Assembly: GCA_947496555.1 (NCBI GenBank)
Contig: CANMDH010000021.1
Span: 32,743-96,742, forward strand
Direction: 5' to 3'
Source of the DNA: an uncultured Aquimarina sp.
Lineage (GTDB): Bacteria > Bacteroidota > Bacteroidia > Flavobacteriales > Flavobacteriaceae
DNA length: 64,000 nt
The notes below the pieces were generated by a model that was given only the letters and a program-made list of their open reading frames with translations, was not told the DNA's origin and ran no database searches. Shown here piece after piece: positions 30,034 through 38,912 of the stretch (position 1 is the stretch's first letter; each line of letters opens with the position of its first letter). A program made the position numbers and the translations under genes.

Positions 30034-32359
30034 ATCAAAAATAGGTAAGATTCTATTGGTGAAAATTCCGGCGAGAATTCTACCCTTTATTATAGTTTTT
30101 GGCATAGTAAGTTGTAATAGAACTGAGGTCAAACGAATAGAAAGACCTAAAGAAAAATTAACAAGCTATGTTAACCCTTTTATTGGTACCGGAGGCCATG
30201 GACATACGTTCCCTGGAGCAGCGTTACCTTTTAGTATGGTACAATTGAGTCCCGATACCTATACAAAGGGATGGGATTGGTGTTCTGGGTATCATTATAG
30301 TGATAGTTCTATTATGGGTTTCAGCCACACCCATCTAAGTGGTACGGGCCGTGGAGATTTATTGGATATATTGGTAATGCCGACTATAGGAAATATCAAA
30401 TGGGGTCCAGGAAACAGGGAAAATCCCGATAAAGGATACCGATCCCGATTTTCTCATGATAATGAAGAAGCCTCACCTGGTTTTTATAACGTTTTGCTGG
30501 AAGATTATAAAATTCAGGCTTCTTTAACGGTTACTCCCAGAACCGGGTTTCATCGGTATCAATTTCCTGCTTCAAAACAAGCCAACATACTCTTTGATCT
30601 TACCCATGGAAGGAAAAATGACAAGGAAATTGAAGCATATATTTCCATAAAAAGCGATTCATTAATAACTGGATTAAGAAGAAGTTCGGGCTGGGCAGAA
30701 GACCAATACGTATATTTTGCTGCACGATTTTCAAAACCATTTAAAAGTCATGCATTTCAGGTGGAAGACGTATTAATCGATAAAATTTCCCTCGCAGAAG
30801 GAAACCAGGTAAAAGGTGCATTCCATTTTCAAACAGAAGAAGGAGAAATCATTTATGTAAAAGTTGGGATTTCACCGGTTAGTGAAGAAGGTGCCTTAAA
30901 CAATCTTGATACTGAAAACCCTGGATGGGATTTTGAAAAAGTTCGAAAAAAAGCAGAAGAAACCTGGGAGAAAGAACTTCAGAAAATCAAAGTAACATCC
31001 GCCGAGAAAGGTAAAAAAGAGATTTTTTATACCGCTGCATATCATAGTTATCTGGCTCCGTATCTGTATACCGATGTTGATGGAAAATTCAGAGGAGTGG
31101 ATCAAAAGATTCATACTGCCAAAGGTTTTACTCGTTATACCGTATTTTCACTCTGGGATACCTTCAGGGCGGCTCATCCTTTGTATACTATTACTCAAAA
31201 AGAACGAGTATCTGAATTGATAAACTCTATGCTGTCCCATTATGACGAATCTGGGTTATTACCAGAATGGTCTTTGATGAGTACCGAAACCTTTACAATG
31301 ATAGGATACCATGCCGTACCAGTGATTGCAGATGCTTATTTCAAAGGCATACGTGATTTTGATGTAGAAAAGGCTTATGAAGCTATGAAAAACAGTGCTA
31401 TGCAGGATCATTTTGGGATTGATCATTTAAAGAAGTACAATTATATTCCATCGGAGCTTGAAAATAAATCTGTATCCAAAACCTTAGAATATGCTTATGA
31501 TGACTGGTGCATCGCACAAATGGCAAAAGATTTAGGTAAGAATGAAGATTATGAATACTTCATGAAAAGAGCCGGAGCTTATAAAAATGTTTTTGATAAG
31601 TCTAGTGGGTTTATGCGTGGAAGAAAAGTCGATGGCTCATGGGTAACTCCTTTTGATCCTACTTATTCTTCACATGGTGGTTATGATTTTGTAGAAGCTA
31701 ATGCCTGGCAATATACTTGGTTTGTGCCTCATGATGTTCAAGGATTGGTAGATATAATGGGAAGAACAGAGCAATTCACCGCCAAATTGGATTCACTGTT
31801 TACTATCAGTTCTAAAATTGAAGGTGAAGATGTTTCTGTAGATATCTCTGGTTTGATCGGGCAATATGCACATGGGAACGAACCTAGCCATCATGTAGCA
31901 TATTTGTACAATTATGTGGGTCAGCCATGGAAAACACAGGAAAAAGTTCATCAAATACTAACAGAATTATATGATAATACCCCCGATGGGTTAGCTGGAA
32001 ATGAGGATTGTGGCCAAATGTCAGCCTGGTATATTCTCAGCGCAATGGGTTTTTATCCGGTTAACCCCATGGGAGGAGTATACGCAATAGGAACTCCAAT
32101 ATTTGATCAGGTCACCATTCAGGTAAATAAGAGAAAAGAATTTGTTATAAAGGTAAATAATTTATCAGACAAGAATAAGTATGTACAATCTGTTCTCCTA
32201 AATGGAAAACTTCTGGAACGAACCTGGATTTCGCATCAGGAAATAATGAATGGGGGTGAATTGATATTCGAGATGGTGAATACACCCAATAAAAATAGAG
32301 GAATCAAAAGCGAAGAGTATCCCCCGAATACAGTCGATCCCGAACTATCTAATAAATAG
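30023..32359 (+). CDS. GH92 alpha-mannosidase-like lipoprotein
   Basis: A 778-residue GH92 enzyme with a lipobox (GIVSCNRT). N-terminal beta-sandwich begins with YVNPFIGTGGHGHTFPGA and GFSHTHLSGTGRGD; the (alpha/alpha)6 domain contains YTVFSLWDTFRAAHPLYTI, NEPSHHVAYLYNYVGQPWKT and the catalytic GNEDCGQMSAWY (Glu661). GH92 enzymes are calcium-dependent inverting exo-alpha-mannosidases, mostly acting on alpha-1,2, 1,3 or 1,4 linkages. This member indicates that mannose, or a sugar of mannose configuration, may occur in the substrate. The start overlaps the preceding gene by 11 nt; a 154-nt gap follows. Confidence 0.93.
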   Translation: MISRSKIGKILLVKIPARILPFIIVFGIVSCNRTEVKRIERPKEKLTSYVNPFIGTGGHGHTFPGAALPFSMVQLSPDTYTKGWDWCSGYHYSDSSIMGFSHTHLSGTGRGDLLDILVMPTIGNIKWGPGNRENPDKGYRSRFSHDNEEASPGFYNVLLEDYKIQASLTVTPRTGFHRYQFPASKQANILFDLTHGRKNDKEIEAYISIKSDSLITGLRRSSGWAEDQYVYFAARFSKPFKSHAFQVEDVLIDKISLAEGNQVKGAFHFQTEEGEIIYVKVGISPVSEEGALNNLDTENPGWDFEKVRKKAEETWEKELQKIKVTSAEKGKKEIFYTAAYHSYLAPYLYTDVDGKFRGVDQKIHTAKGFTRYTVFSLWDTFRAAHPLYTITQKERVSELINSMLSHYDESGLLPEWSLMSTETFTMIGYHAVPVIADAYFKGIRDFDVEKAYEAMKNSAMQDHFGIDHLKKYNYIPSELENKSVSKTLEYAYDDWCIAQMAKDLGKNEDYEYFMKRAGAYKNVFDKSSGFMRGRKVDGSWVTPFDPTYSSHGGYDFVEANAWQYTWFVPHDVQGLVDIMGRTEQFTAKLDSLFTISSKIEGEDVSVDISGLIGQYAHGNEPSHHVAYLYNYVGQPWKTQEKVHQILTELYDNTPDGLAGNEDCGQMSAWYILSAMGFYPVNPMGGVYAIGTPIFDQVTIQVNKRKEFVIKVNNLSDKNKYVQSVLLNGKLLERTWISHQEIMNGGELIFEMVNTPNKNRGIKSEEYPPNTVDPELSNK

Positions 32360-32513
32360 AAACTGTACAAATATTAGGTTTTCATTTTTTGAACAAATAA
32401 AAAAACGCTCCAATTGCATAATTTATTCAACAAATTCCTATTAGAAATATAGATTTCACTTGTCTTAATAATGAGGATACTGATAAATAAATATCTAAAT
32501 CCCATAACGAATA

Positions 32514-33809
32514 GTGAATAAGATGTTGAAATTTCATGATAAAAATGAATGTATCTTCTTTCGAGGTGGAATACGTTTTCATATAAAATCCTTTCTAACA
32601 ACATTTCCAATAAAAATATGTATCATACTATGTTTTGTCTGCAGTGCTTTTTCCTGTAAGCAAATAGTCACTCCAGAAGAAAAAACACTTCCTATGACTG
32701 AAATTGTTAAGAACAGTCTGGACAGAGCAGTCTATCAATATAGAAACATGCATAAAACCCTGCCTGATACACTCTTTCCAAAATCTATAGATAAAGAAGG
32801 AAAGCTTGTAACCAATCCAAGGCAATGGTGGACTAGCGGTTTTTTTCCGGGCAGTTTGTGGTACCTGTATGAGTATTCGCAAGATGAATCAATGAAACAA
32901 ATAGCCATAAAAAGAACAGCGGTATTAAAAAAAGAGCAATACAACAACATGGATCACGACATAGGTTTCAAGATGTTATGCAGCTATGGTAATGGTATCC
33001 GGTTGACAAAAGATAGTACTACGGTTTCAATTCTTATCAAAAGTGCAGAATCGCTAATCAGTCGCTTTAATGATTCTACAGGAGTTATTAAATCCTGGGA
33101 AGAATTCAAAGGCTATACCTATCCCGTGATTATCGATAATATGATGAATCTGGAACTGCTATTTTGGGCTTCGAGGGTAAGCGGTAATCGCAAATATCGA
33201 GATATAGCAATCAGTCACGCAGATAAAACTATTGAGAATCATTTCAGAAAAGACTATAGCTCTTACCATGTATTAGCCTATGATTCAGGTACGGGAGAAG
33301 TTTTAGCAAAAAAAACCGCTCAGGGTGCAGCCGATGAATCTGCTTGGGCACGTGGTCAAGCCTGGGGACTTTATGGATATACAATGACCTATCGAGAAAC
33401 CAAAGACCAAAAATATCTCGACCAAGCCAAAAAGATTGCTGATTTTATATTGAACCACCCTAATCTACCTGAAGATCATGTTCCTTACTGGGATTTTAAT
33501 GCTCCCGATATTCCTTATACCCTGAGAGATGCTTCTGCAGCAGCGATTATGGCATCTGCATTGATTGAATTAAGTAGTTATACAAATGATAAAGGGGACA
33601 AATACTTAGATGCAGCCGAAAAAATCATCAGAAGCCTTTCCAGTGAAGAATACATAGCTAAGGCAGGAGAAAATGGCAACTTTATCTTGAAACACGGTGT
33701 AGGCCACAAACCAGGGAATAGCGAAATTGATGTACCGCTTAGCTATGCGGATTATTATTTTATAGAGGCTTTGATACGATTGAAAAAAACGAAGAAATTG
33801 AAGAAGTAA
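32514..33809 (+). CDS. GH88 unsaturated glucuronyl hydrolase lipoprotein
   Basis: A 431-residue (alpha/alpha)6-barrel enzyme of family GH88. Landmarks are WWTSGFFPGSLWYLYEYS, the catalytic Asp pair (Asp149 in DHDIGF and Asp208 in VIIDNMMNLEL), ARGQAWGLYGYTMTYR and HGVGHKPGNSEIDVPLSYADYY. It hydrates unsaturated glucuronic acid on lyase products, feeding KduI. The N-terminus is unusually long before the lipobox (SAFSCKQ, Cys ~48); a second ATG at 32523 is also possible. The gene follows the largest gap within the enzyme cluster (154 nt), so a separate promoter is possible, though only a poor -7 match (TAGATTTC at 32450) was seen. Confidence 0.93.
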   Translation: MNKMLKFHDKNECIFFRGGIRFHIKSFLTTFPIKICIILCFVCSAFSCKQIVTPEEKTLPMTEIVKNSLDRAVYQYRNMHKTLPDTLFPKSIDKEGKLVTNPRQWWTSGFFPGSLWYLYEYSQDESMKQIAIKRTAVLKKEQYNNMDHDIGFKMLCSYGNGIRLTKDSTTVSILIKSAESLISRFNDSTGVIKSWEEFKGYTYPVIIDNMMNLELLFWASRVSGNRKYRDIAISHADKTIENHFRKDYSSYHVLAYDSGTGEVLAKKTAQGAADESAWARGQAWGLYGYTMTYRETKDQKYLDQAKKIADFILNHPNLPEDHVPYWDFNAPDIPYTLRDASAAAIMASALIELSSYTNDKGDKYLDAAEKIIRSLSSEEYIAKAGENGNFILKHGVGHKPGNSEIDVPLSYADYYFIEALIRLKKTKKLKK

Positions 33810-33814
33810 TATTT

Positions 33815-35833
33815 ATGAATAACAAAGGAACTTTTTTCCATATTGATATATTACAGATGTTGAAACGGAATTTTATTTTCATGTTTCTTCTGACAGGATT
33901 ATTTGTCAATTCTTCAGCCCAAACCAATCCAAACTGGAAACCTTTAACAGAAAGATTCACGCAAGAACAATTGTTATCGATACTCGAATCCCAACAAACC
34001 TGGCAATTATACCCAAAAGCTACGAATAGAACGGCGTGGGAAAAAGTGCCTGAAAATCTAAAAAAACGCTGGATTGACCGGGGAGAAAAAGCTTTAGGTT
34101 TCACATGGGAAGCATTACCGGCAACTCTTTTTTTGGATTATTCAAGAACCGGAAATCGCAAACCATATTCGAATATATCTTATGAAAGGCGTTATAAATT
34201 AAGGCAACTGGTTCTAGCCGAATGTATTGAAAATAAAGGTCGTTTTATCGATCAAATTATAAATGCAATATGGCTGATCTGCGAAGAAACATTCTGGGGT
34301 ATCCCTGCCCATATTGGGATGCAAAAAGCAGGAATGGGCCTGCCCGATGTAGAGGAACCGATAGTGGATTTGTTTGCGGCCGAAACTGCAGAGATGTTGG
34401 CCTGGTCAGTGTATTTGCTAAAGGACCAATTAGATAAAGTATCGCCGCTAGTATATCAAAGAGTTAAGACAGAGGTACATCGAAGAATCTTTGACCCAAC
34501 ATTAAAAAGAGATGATTTTTGGTGGATGGGGTTGGACCCAAATGCCGAAAAAGTGGGTAACTGGAACCCATGGATTTGTTCTAACTGGATGGCCACTGCT
34601 GTTTTACTTATTGAGGATAAAAAAGAACTCTCAAAACACATTTCAAAGATTTTAAAAGTACTAGATATATATGTTAGTAAGAATCCGATAGATGGTGCTT
34701 CTGATGAAGGCCCGCATTATTGGGGTCATGCGGCAGGTTCTTTGTTTGACACTTTAGAACTATTATATGGCGCTACAAATGGTAAGTTTGATATTTACAA
34801 TGATCCCTTGATTACTCAAATGGGACAATACCTTAATCGCATGCATATTAATGAACAATACTACTTCAACTATGCTGATGCGGTTCCTTATATCCGAAAT
34901 AATCCTTTTCTGATCTATCATTACGGGCAGCGAATTAAGGATCCCTCATTAATGGATTTAGGAGCCTATTTAATTCCTTTTGGAAATTATGACAAAAAAG
35001 CGGGTAATCATGATGGAATGGGCCGAGTGCTAAGAGAAATATTTCTGCAAAAAGAAATGCAGGAACGAACCCAAGAACACCTTTTTCTAAAGGATGTTTG
35101 GATGCCGGTTTCACAATTAATGGCAGCCCGTCAAAAAGCTGGTTCAATACAGGGGTTCTATCTTGCAGCCAAGGCCGGCCATAATGCCGAAGGCCAAGGA
35201 CATAACCACAACGACGTTGGCAATTTTATTGTTTACTACGATGGAAAGCCTGTTATTATTGATGTGGGCATGGCTAGTTATAATGCAAAGACTTTTAGTG
35301 ATACCCGATATGAAATTTGGAATAATCAATCTGCTTATCATAATCTTCCTACTATTAATGGAGCAATGCAGAAAGATGGTTCAGAATTCAAAGCCAAAAA
35401 CGTCACCTATAAATCTGATAAAAAACAAGCTACGCTTTCAGCAGAAATATCAGATGCATATCCTCCCGAAGCAGGATTAGCATCCTGGAAACGGTCGATC
35501 ACATTAGATCGAAAAAAAGGGATTACGATTTCTGATGATTTTATACTGTACAAACCAAGTAAGGATATACAACTCTCTTTAATGACCATAAAAAAGGTTG
35601 ATGATAGTAAACCTGGAAGAATTGCATTCATATTAAATGAAAAGAGCGGTAAAAAAATATGGATACACTATGATGCCGAAAAACTTTCGGTTACCCAGGA
35701 AAAGATACCTTTAAATACAAAGCATGACACCAGGATAAAAGAGCACTGGGGAGATCACATGGTAAGAATACTTTTTACCACTAAAAAAGAAATGAAACAA
35801 GATAATTTGATATTTCATATCACAGATAAATGA
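33815..35833 (+). CDS. Heparinase II/III-like polysaccharide lyase
   Basis: A 672-residue exported protein with an N-terminal (alpha/alpha) toroid (about 90-400; CEETFWGIPAHIG, DEGPHYWGHAAGSLFDTLELLYG) and a C-terminal beta-sandwich of the heparinase II/III type. The hallmark GHNHNDVGNFIVYYDGKPVI (His463, His465) holds metal/catalytic residues. Enzymes of this fold cleave uronate-containing chains by beta-elimination, making the unsaturated ends used by GH88 and GH105. Families PL12, PL15, PL21 and PL37 share the fold; I cannot choose among them by eye. The ATG at 33857 (MLKRNFIFMFLL) gives a cleaner signal peptide than the ATG at 33815. The stop overlaps the GH97 start by 4 nt. Confidence 0.82.
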   Translation: MNNKGTFFHIDILQMLKRNFIFMFLLTGLFVNSSAQTNPNWKPLTERFTQEQLLSILESQQTWQLYPKATNRTAWEKVPENLKKRWIDRGEKALGFTWEALPATLFLDYSRTGNRKPYSNISYERRYKLRQLVLAECIENKGRFIDQIINAIWLICEETFWGIPAHIGMQKAGMGLPDVEEPIVDLFAAETAEMLAWSVYLLKDQLDKVSPLVYQRVKTEVHRRIFDPTLKRDDFWWMGLDPNAEKVGNWNPWICSNWMATAVLLIEDKKELSKHISKILKVLDIYVSKNPIDGASDEGPHYWGHAAGSLFDTLELLYGATNGKFDIYNDPLITQMGQYLNRMHINEQYYFNYADAVPYIRNNPFLIYHYGQRIKDPSLMDLGAYLIPFGNYDKKAGNHDGMGRVLREIFLQKEMQERTQEHLFLKDVWMPVSQLMAARQKAGSIQGFYLAAKAGHNAEGQGHNHNDVGNFIVYYDGKPVIIDVGMASYNAKTFSDTRYEIWNNQSAYHNLPTINGAMQKDGSEFKAKNVTYKSDKKQATLSAEISDAYPPEAGLASWKRSITLDRKKGITISDDFILYKPSKDIQLSLMTIKKVDDSKPGRIAFILNEKSGKKIWIHYDAEKLSVTQEKIPLNTKHDTRIKEHWGDHMVRILFTTKKEMKQDNLIFHITDK

Positions 35834-37875
35834 TCAAAATACAACACATCGTCAAAATAGTACTATGCTCCTTTATCATTTTTAGCTGTAAAGGCCAGAA
35901 GGATATGACCCTCATTTCTCCAGATGGTCAAGTAAAAATTGATTTTGTATTGCATTCCGAAGGAAAACCACAATACACCGTATCTTTTGGAAATGAAATG
36001 GTAGTAGATACTTCAGATTTGGGTTTTGACCTAAAAAACCAACCTGATTTGTTAACTGGTTTCAAAATAAATGAGGTGATAAGAACCAATAATGATGAAA
36101 CATGGGAACGTCCTTGGGGAGAAACAAAGTTTGTGCGTAATCATTACAGCGAATTGCAAATAAAACTTACGGATAAGAAAGGCACTGATCGTAAACTCAA
36201 TTTGTTTTTCAAGGCCTTTGATGATGGAATTGGTTTTCGATATGAAATTCCGAAGCAAAGAAATGTGGATTCTGTATTCATTCTTTCCGAAGAAACACAA
36301 TTTAATATTACGGGAGATCCAGAAACTTGGTGGATCAAAGCAAGCCATGATTCATACGAAAAGAAATATCGAAATACCAAGTTAAGTGAGTCGGCCACAG
36401 TTGCTACACCAGTAACTATGAAATCTGGAGATAGCACTTACTTTAGTATACATGAAGCTAATCTTACCAACTATGCCGGGATGACATTAACCCACCAAGA
36501 AGGTTCTACACAATTGAAAAGCGACTTGGCTTCCTGGCCAGATGGTGTAAAAGTAAAGGCAAAACTTCCTTTATTGAGCCCCTGGCGTACCATTCAGTTA
36601 TCAAAAACCGCAGGAGGACTTATCGAATCCAACCTAATTGTCAATCTTAATGAACCCAATAAAATAGAAGACACCTCATGGATCAAACCTATGAAATACA
36701 TTGGTATTTGGTGGAGTTTACATTTGTTCTTAGAAACCTGGGCCTCCGGATCGCAACACGGGGCTACAACAGAAAATGCCAAAAGATATATCGATTTTGC
36801 TGCAAACCATAATATCCAAGGGGTCTTGGTAGAAGGCTGGAATCATGGTTGGGATACCTGGTTAAACGAAGATAGTTTTGATTATACCACACCATATCCC
36901 GATTTTGATCCTGAAGAGGTAGTAAGGTACGCTAAAGAAAAAGGAATAGAGTTCATTGGTCATCAGGAAACCGGTGGCAATATTCCAGAGTTCGAAGCTC
37001 GTTTGGATTCAGTTATTGCCATGTACAAAAATTTAGGTGTGCATGCTATTAAAACTGGATATGCAGGAAAAATAAGGGTTTTTGGACAAAGCCATCACGG
37101 ACAGTTTATGGTCAATCATTATCGCAAAGTTGTGGAGCTTGCAGCGGCAAACAAAATCATGATCAATGCTCATGAACCAATTAAAGACACCGGTATTCGC
37201 AGGACCTGGCCCAATATGATGACTCGCGAAGGTGTACGAGGAATGGAATGGAATGCCTGGAGCAAGGGAAATCCACCCTCTCACACCACCACCTTAGCTT
37301 TTACCAGAATGTTATCGGGCCCGGTCGACTACACCCCAGGGATTTTTGATGTGAAATTTCAAAATTCCTGGGAGCGAATGCCAAAATGGAATGAATTTAA
37401 AGAACGGGGGCTTACGCTACAAGTAAGAACCACAGTAGCTAAACAACTAGCACTCATGGTAGTATTGTACAGCCCAATGGTAATGGCAGCAGATGTAATT
37501 GAGAATTATGAAAATCAACCTGCCTTTCAATTTATTGAAGATCTGGATGTGAATTGGGAAGATCAAAAAGTAGTAAATGCCGAGATTGGTGAATATATAA
37601 CCATTGCTCGTAAAGCAGAAGACCGTTGGTTTTTAGGAAGCATTACTAATGAAGAAGCCCGTGAATTTGAGGTATCACTAGACTTTTTGGATAAAGGTAA
37701 AGAGTACCAAGCTACCATTTATGCCGATGCAGATGATGCCCATTGGGACACCAATCCCTACGAACCTGCCATGTATTTAAAAATGGTTAATGCTGAAACG
37801 AAGTTAAAAATTAAACTTGCTCCCGGAGGAGGCCAGGCGATTGAATTTAAACCAATTAATCAGGAAGAAAAATGA
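35830..37875 (+). CDS. GH97 alpha-glycosidase lipoprotein, inverting-type signature
   Basis: A 681-residue GH97 enzyme with a lipobox (IFSCKGQ). N-terminal beta-super-sandwich (about 25-280; SPDGQVKIDFVLHSEGKPQY, WGETKFVRNHY), TIM barrel (about 285-560) and a C-terminal beta domain. At the place where retaining GH97 members have the Asp nucleophile, this protein reads IKTGYAGK, while Glu449 (NAHEP) and Glu473 (RGMEW) are in the positions expected for inverting SusB-like enzymes. Expected activity: release of terminal alpha-linked glucose or a similar sugar. It overlaps both neighbours by 4 nt. Confidence 0.9.
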   Translation: MIKIQHIVKIVLCSFIIFSCKGQKDMTLISPDGQVKIDFVLHSEGKPQYTVSFGNEMVVDTSDLGFDLKNQPDLLTGFKINEVIRTNNDETWERPWGETKFVRNHYSELQIKLTDKKGTDRKLNLFFKAFDDGIGFRYEIPKQRNVDSVFILSEETQFNITGDPETWWIKASHDSYEKKYRNTKLSESATVATPVTMKSGDSTYFSIHEANLTNYAGMTLTHQEGSTQLKSDLASWPDGVKVKAKLPLLSPWRTIQLSKTAGGLIESNLIVNLNEPNKIEDTSWIKPMKYIGIWWSLHLFLETWASGSQHGATTENAKRYIDFAANHNIQGVLVEGWNHGWDTWLNEDSFDYTTPYPDFDPEEVVRYAKEKGIEFIGHQETGGNIPEFEARLDSVIAMYKNLGVHAIKTGYAGKIRVFGQSHHGQFMVNHYRKVVELAAANKIMINAHEPIKDTGIRRTWPNMMTREGVRGMEWNAWSKGNPPSHTTTLAFTRMLSGPVDYTPGIFDVKFQNSWERMPKWNEFKERGLTLQVRTTVAKQLALMVVLYSPMVMAADVIENYENQPAFQFIEDLDVNWEDQKVVNAEIGEYITIARKAEDRWFLGSITNEEAREFEVSLDFLDKGKEYQATIYADADDAHWDTNPYEPAMYLKMVNAETKLKIKLAPGGGQAIEFKPINQEEK

Positions 37876-38909
37876 AATCAACAAGAAGGGATTTTATAAT
37901 AAAAACTTCGGTGGCTTCTTTAGGTATGGCTATGATGCCCAATTATACAGTACTTGGAAGTTCTGATAATGGATATATTGTGACCGTAAAAGGTAAGATC
38001 AAACCTTCAGAAATGGGTTTGTCACTTACTCATGAACATATTTTGGTAGATGGATCTAAAGGCGCTACAGGTGAGATTTGGTGGGATAGAGCAGCAGTCA
38101 AAAAAGTAGTTCTCCCCTACTTGAATGCGTTAAAAGAATATGGATGTAAGACATTCTTTGAGTTCACACCCAGCTATATTGGTAAGGATGTAAAATTGTT
38201 GAAAGAATTGGCAGACAAAACAGGATTGAATATCATTACTAATACAGGATATTACGGTGCCAATAATAACAAACATATTCCTGAACATGCTTATAAAGAA
38301 TCTGCTAAGCAATTAGCAGCACGATGGATCTCGGATTTTCAAAATGGTATGCAGGGTACCACCATCAAACCTGGTTTTATCAAAACCGCTGTTAATCCTG
38401 GAGCGTTATCTGAATTTCATCAAAAATTAATTAAAGCTGCGGCATATACACATTTAAAAACTGGGCTTACTATTACCTCCCATACCGGATTTGCCGAACC
38501 GGCACTACAGGAAATAGAAATTTTAAAAGAAAATGGAGTCAGTCCATCCGCATTTATTTGGACCCATGCGCAAAAAGAAAAAGATCTTTCAATGCATGTA
38601 AAAGCCGCAGAACAAGGTGCTTGGGTAAGCTTGGATAATGTACGAAAGAAGAATGCCGAAAAATATGTCTTGAAAGTGCAAAACTTAAAGAATCAGGGAT
38701 ACCTAAAAAGAATTCTGATATCACACGATGCCGGATGGTATACCCCAGGAGAAGAAAATGGAGGGAAATTTAGAGGATTTACCTCACTATTCACCCATCT
38801 GATCCCTGGATTGCAAGAAGCAGGATTTACTTCAGATGAAATCAAACAAATCATGATCAAAAATCCAGTAGAAGCATTTACCATTAGAGTTAGAAAATTT
38901 ATGAAATAA
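37872..38909 (+). CDS. Phosphotriesterase-family metallohydrolase with Tat signal
   Basis: A 345-residue amidohydrolase-superfamily protein. The N-terminus STRRDFIIKTSVASLGMAM is a twin-arginine signal, so the folded, metal-loaded enzyme should be exported. Metal ligands are visible: HEH (LTHEHILVDG), a Lys that may be carbamylated in IKPGFIKTA, His in TSHTGF, His in IWTHAQ and Asp in ISHDAGWY. Family members hydrolyse lactones and phosphate esters; physiological lactonase activity is common. In this operon a sugar lactone or phosphoester is a reasonable but unproven target. It overlaps GH97 by 4 nt and precedes a sulfatase by 3 nt. Confidence 0.8.
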   Translation: MKSTRRDFIIKTSVASLGMAMMPNYTVLGSSDNGYIVTVKGKIKPSEMGLSLTHEHILVDGSKGATGEIWWDRAAVKKVVLPYLNALKEYGCKTFFEFTPSYIGKDVKLLKELADKTGLNIITNTGYYGANNNKHIPEHAYKESAKQLAARWISDFQNGMQGTTIKPGFIKTAVNPGALSEFHQKLIKAAAYTHLKTGLTITSHTGFAEPALQEIEILKENGVSPSAFIWTHAQKEKDLSMHVKAAEQGAWVSLDNVRKKNAEKYVLKVQNLKNQGYLKRILISHDAGWYTPGEENGGKFRGFTSLFTHLIPGLQEAGFTSDEIKQIMIKNPVEAFTIRVRKFMK

Positions 38910-38912
38910 CTC

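Noticed and set aside
32450-32457. Promoter before the GH88 gene (TAGATTTC)
   Set aside because: The last base mismatches the -7 consensus and no TTTG-like -33 was found at a suitable distance.
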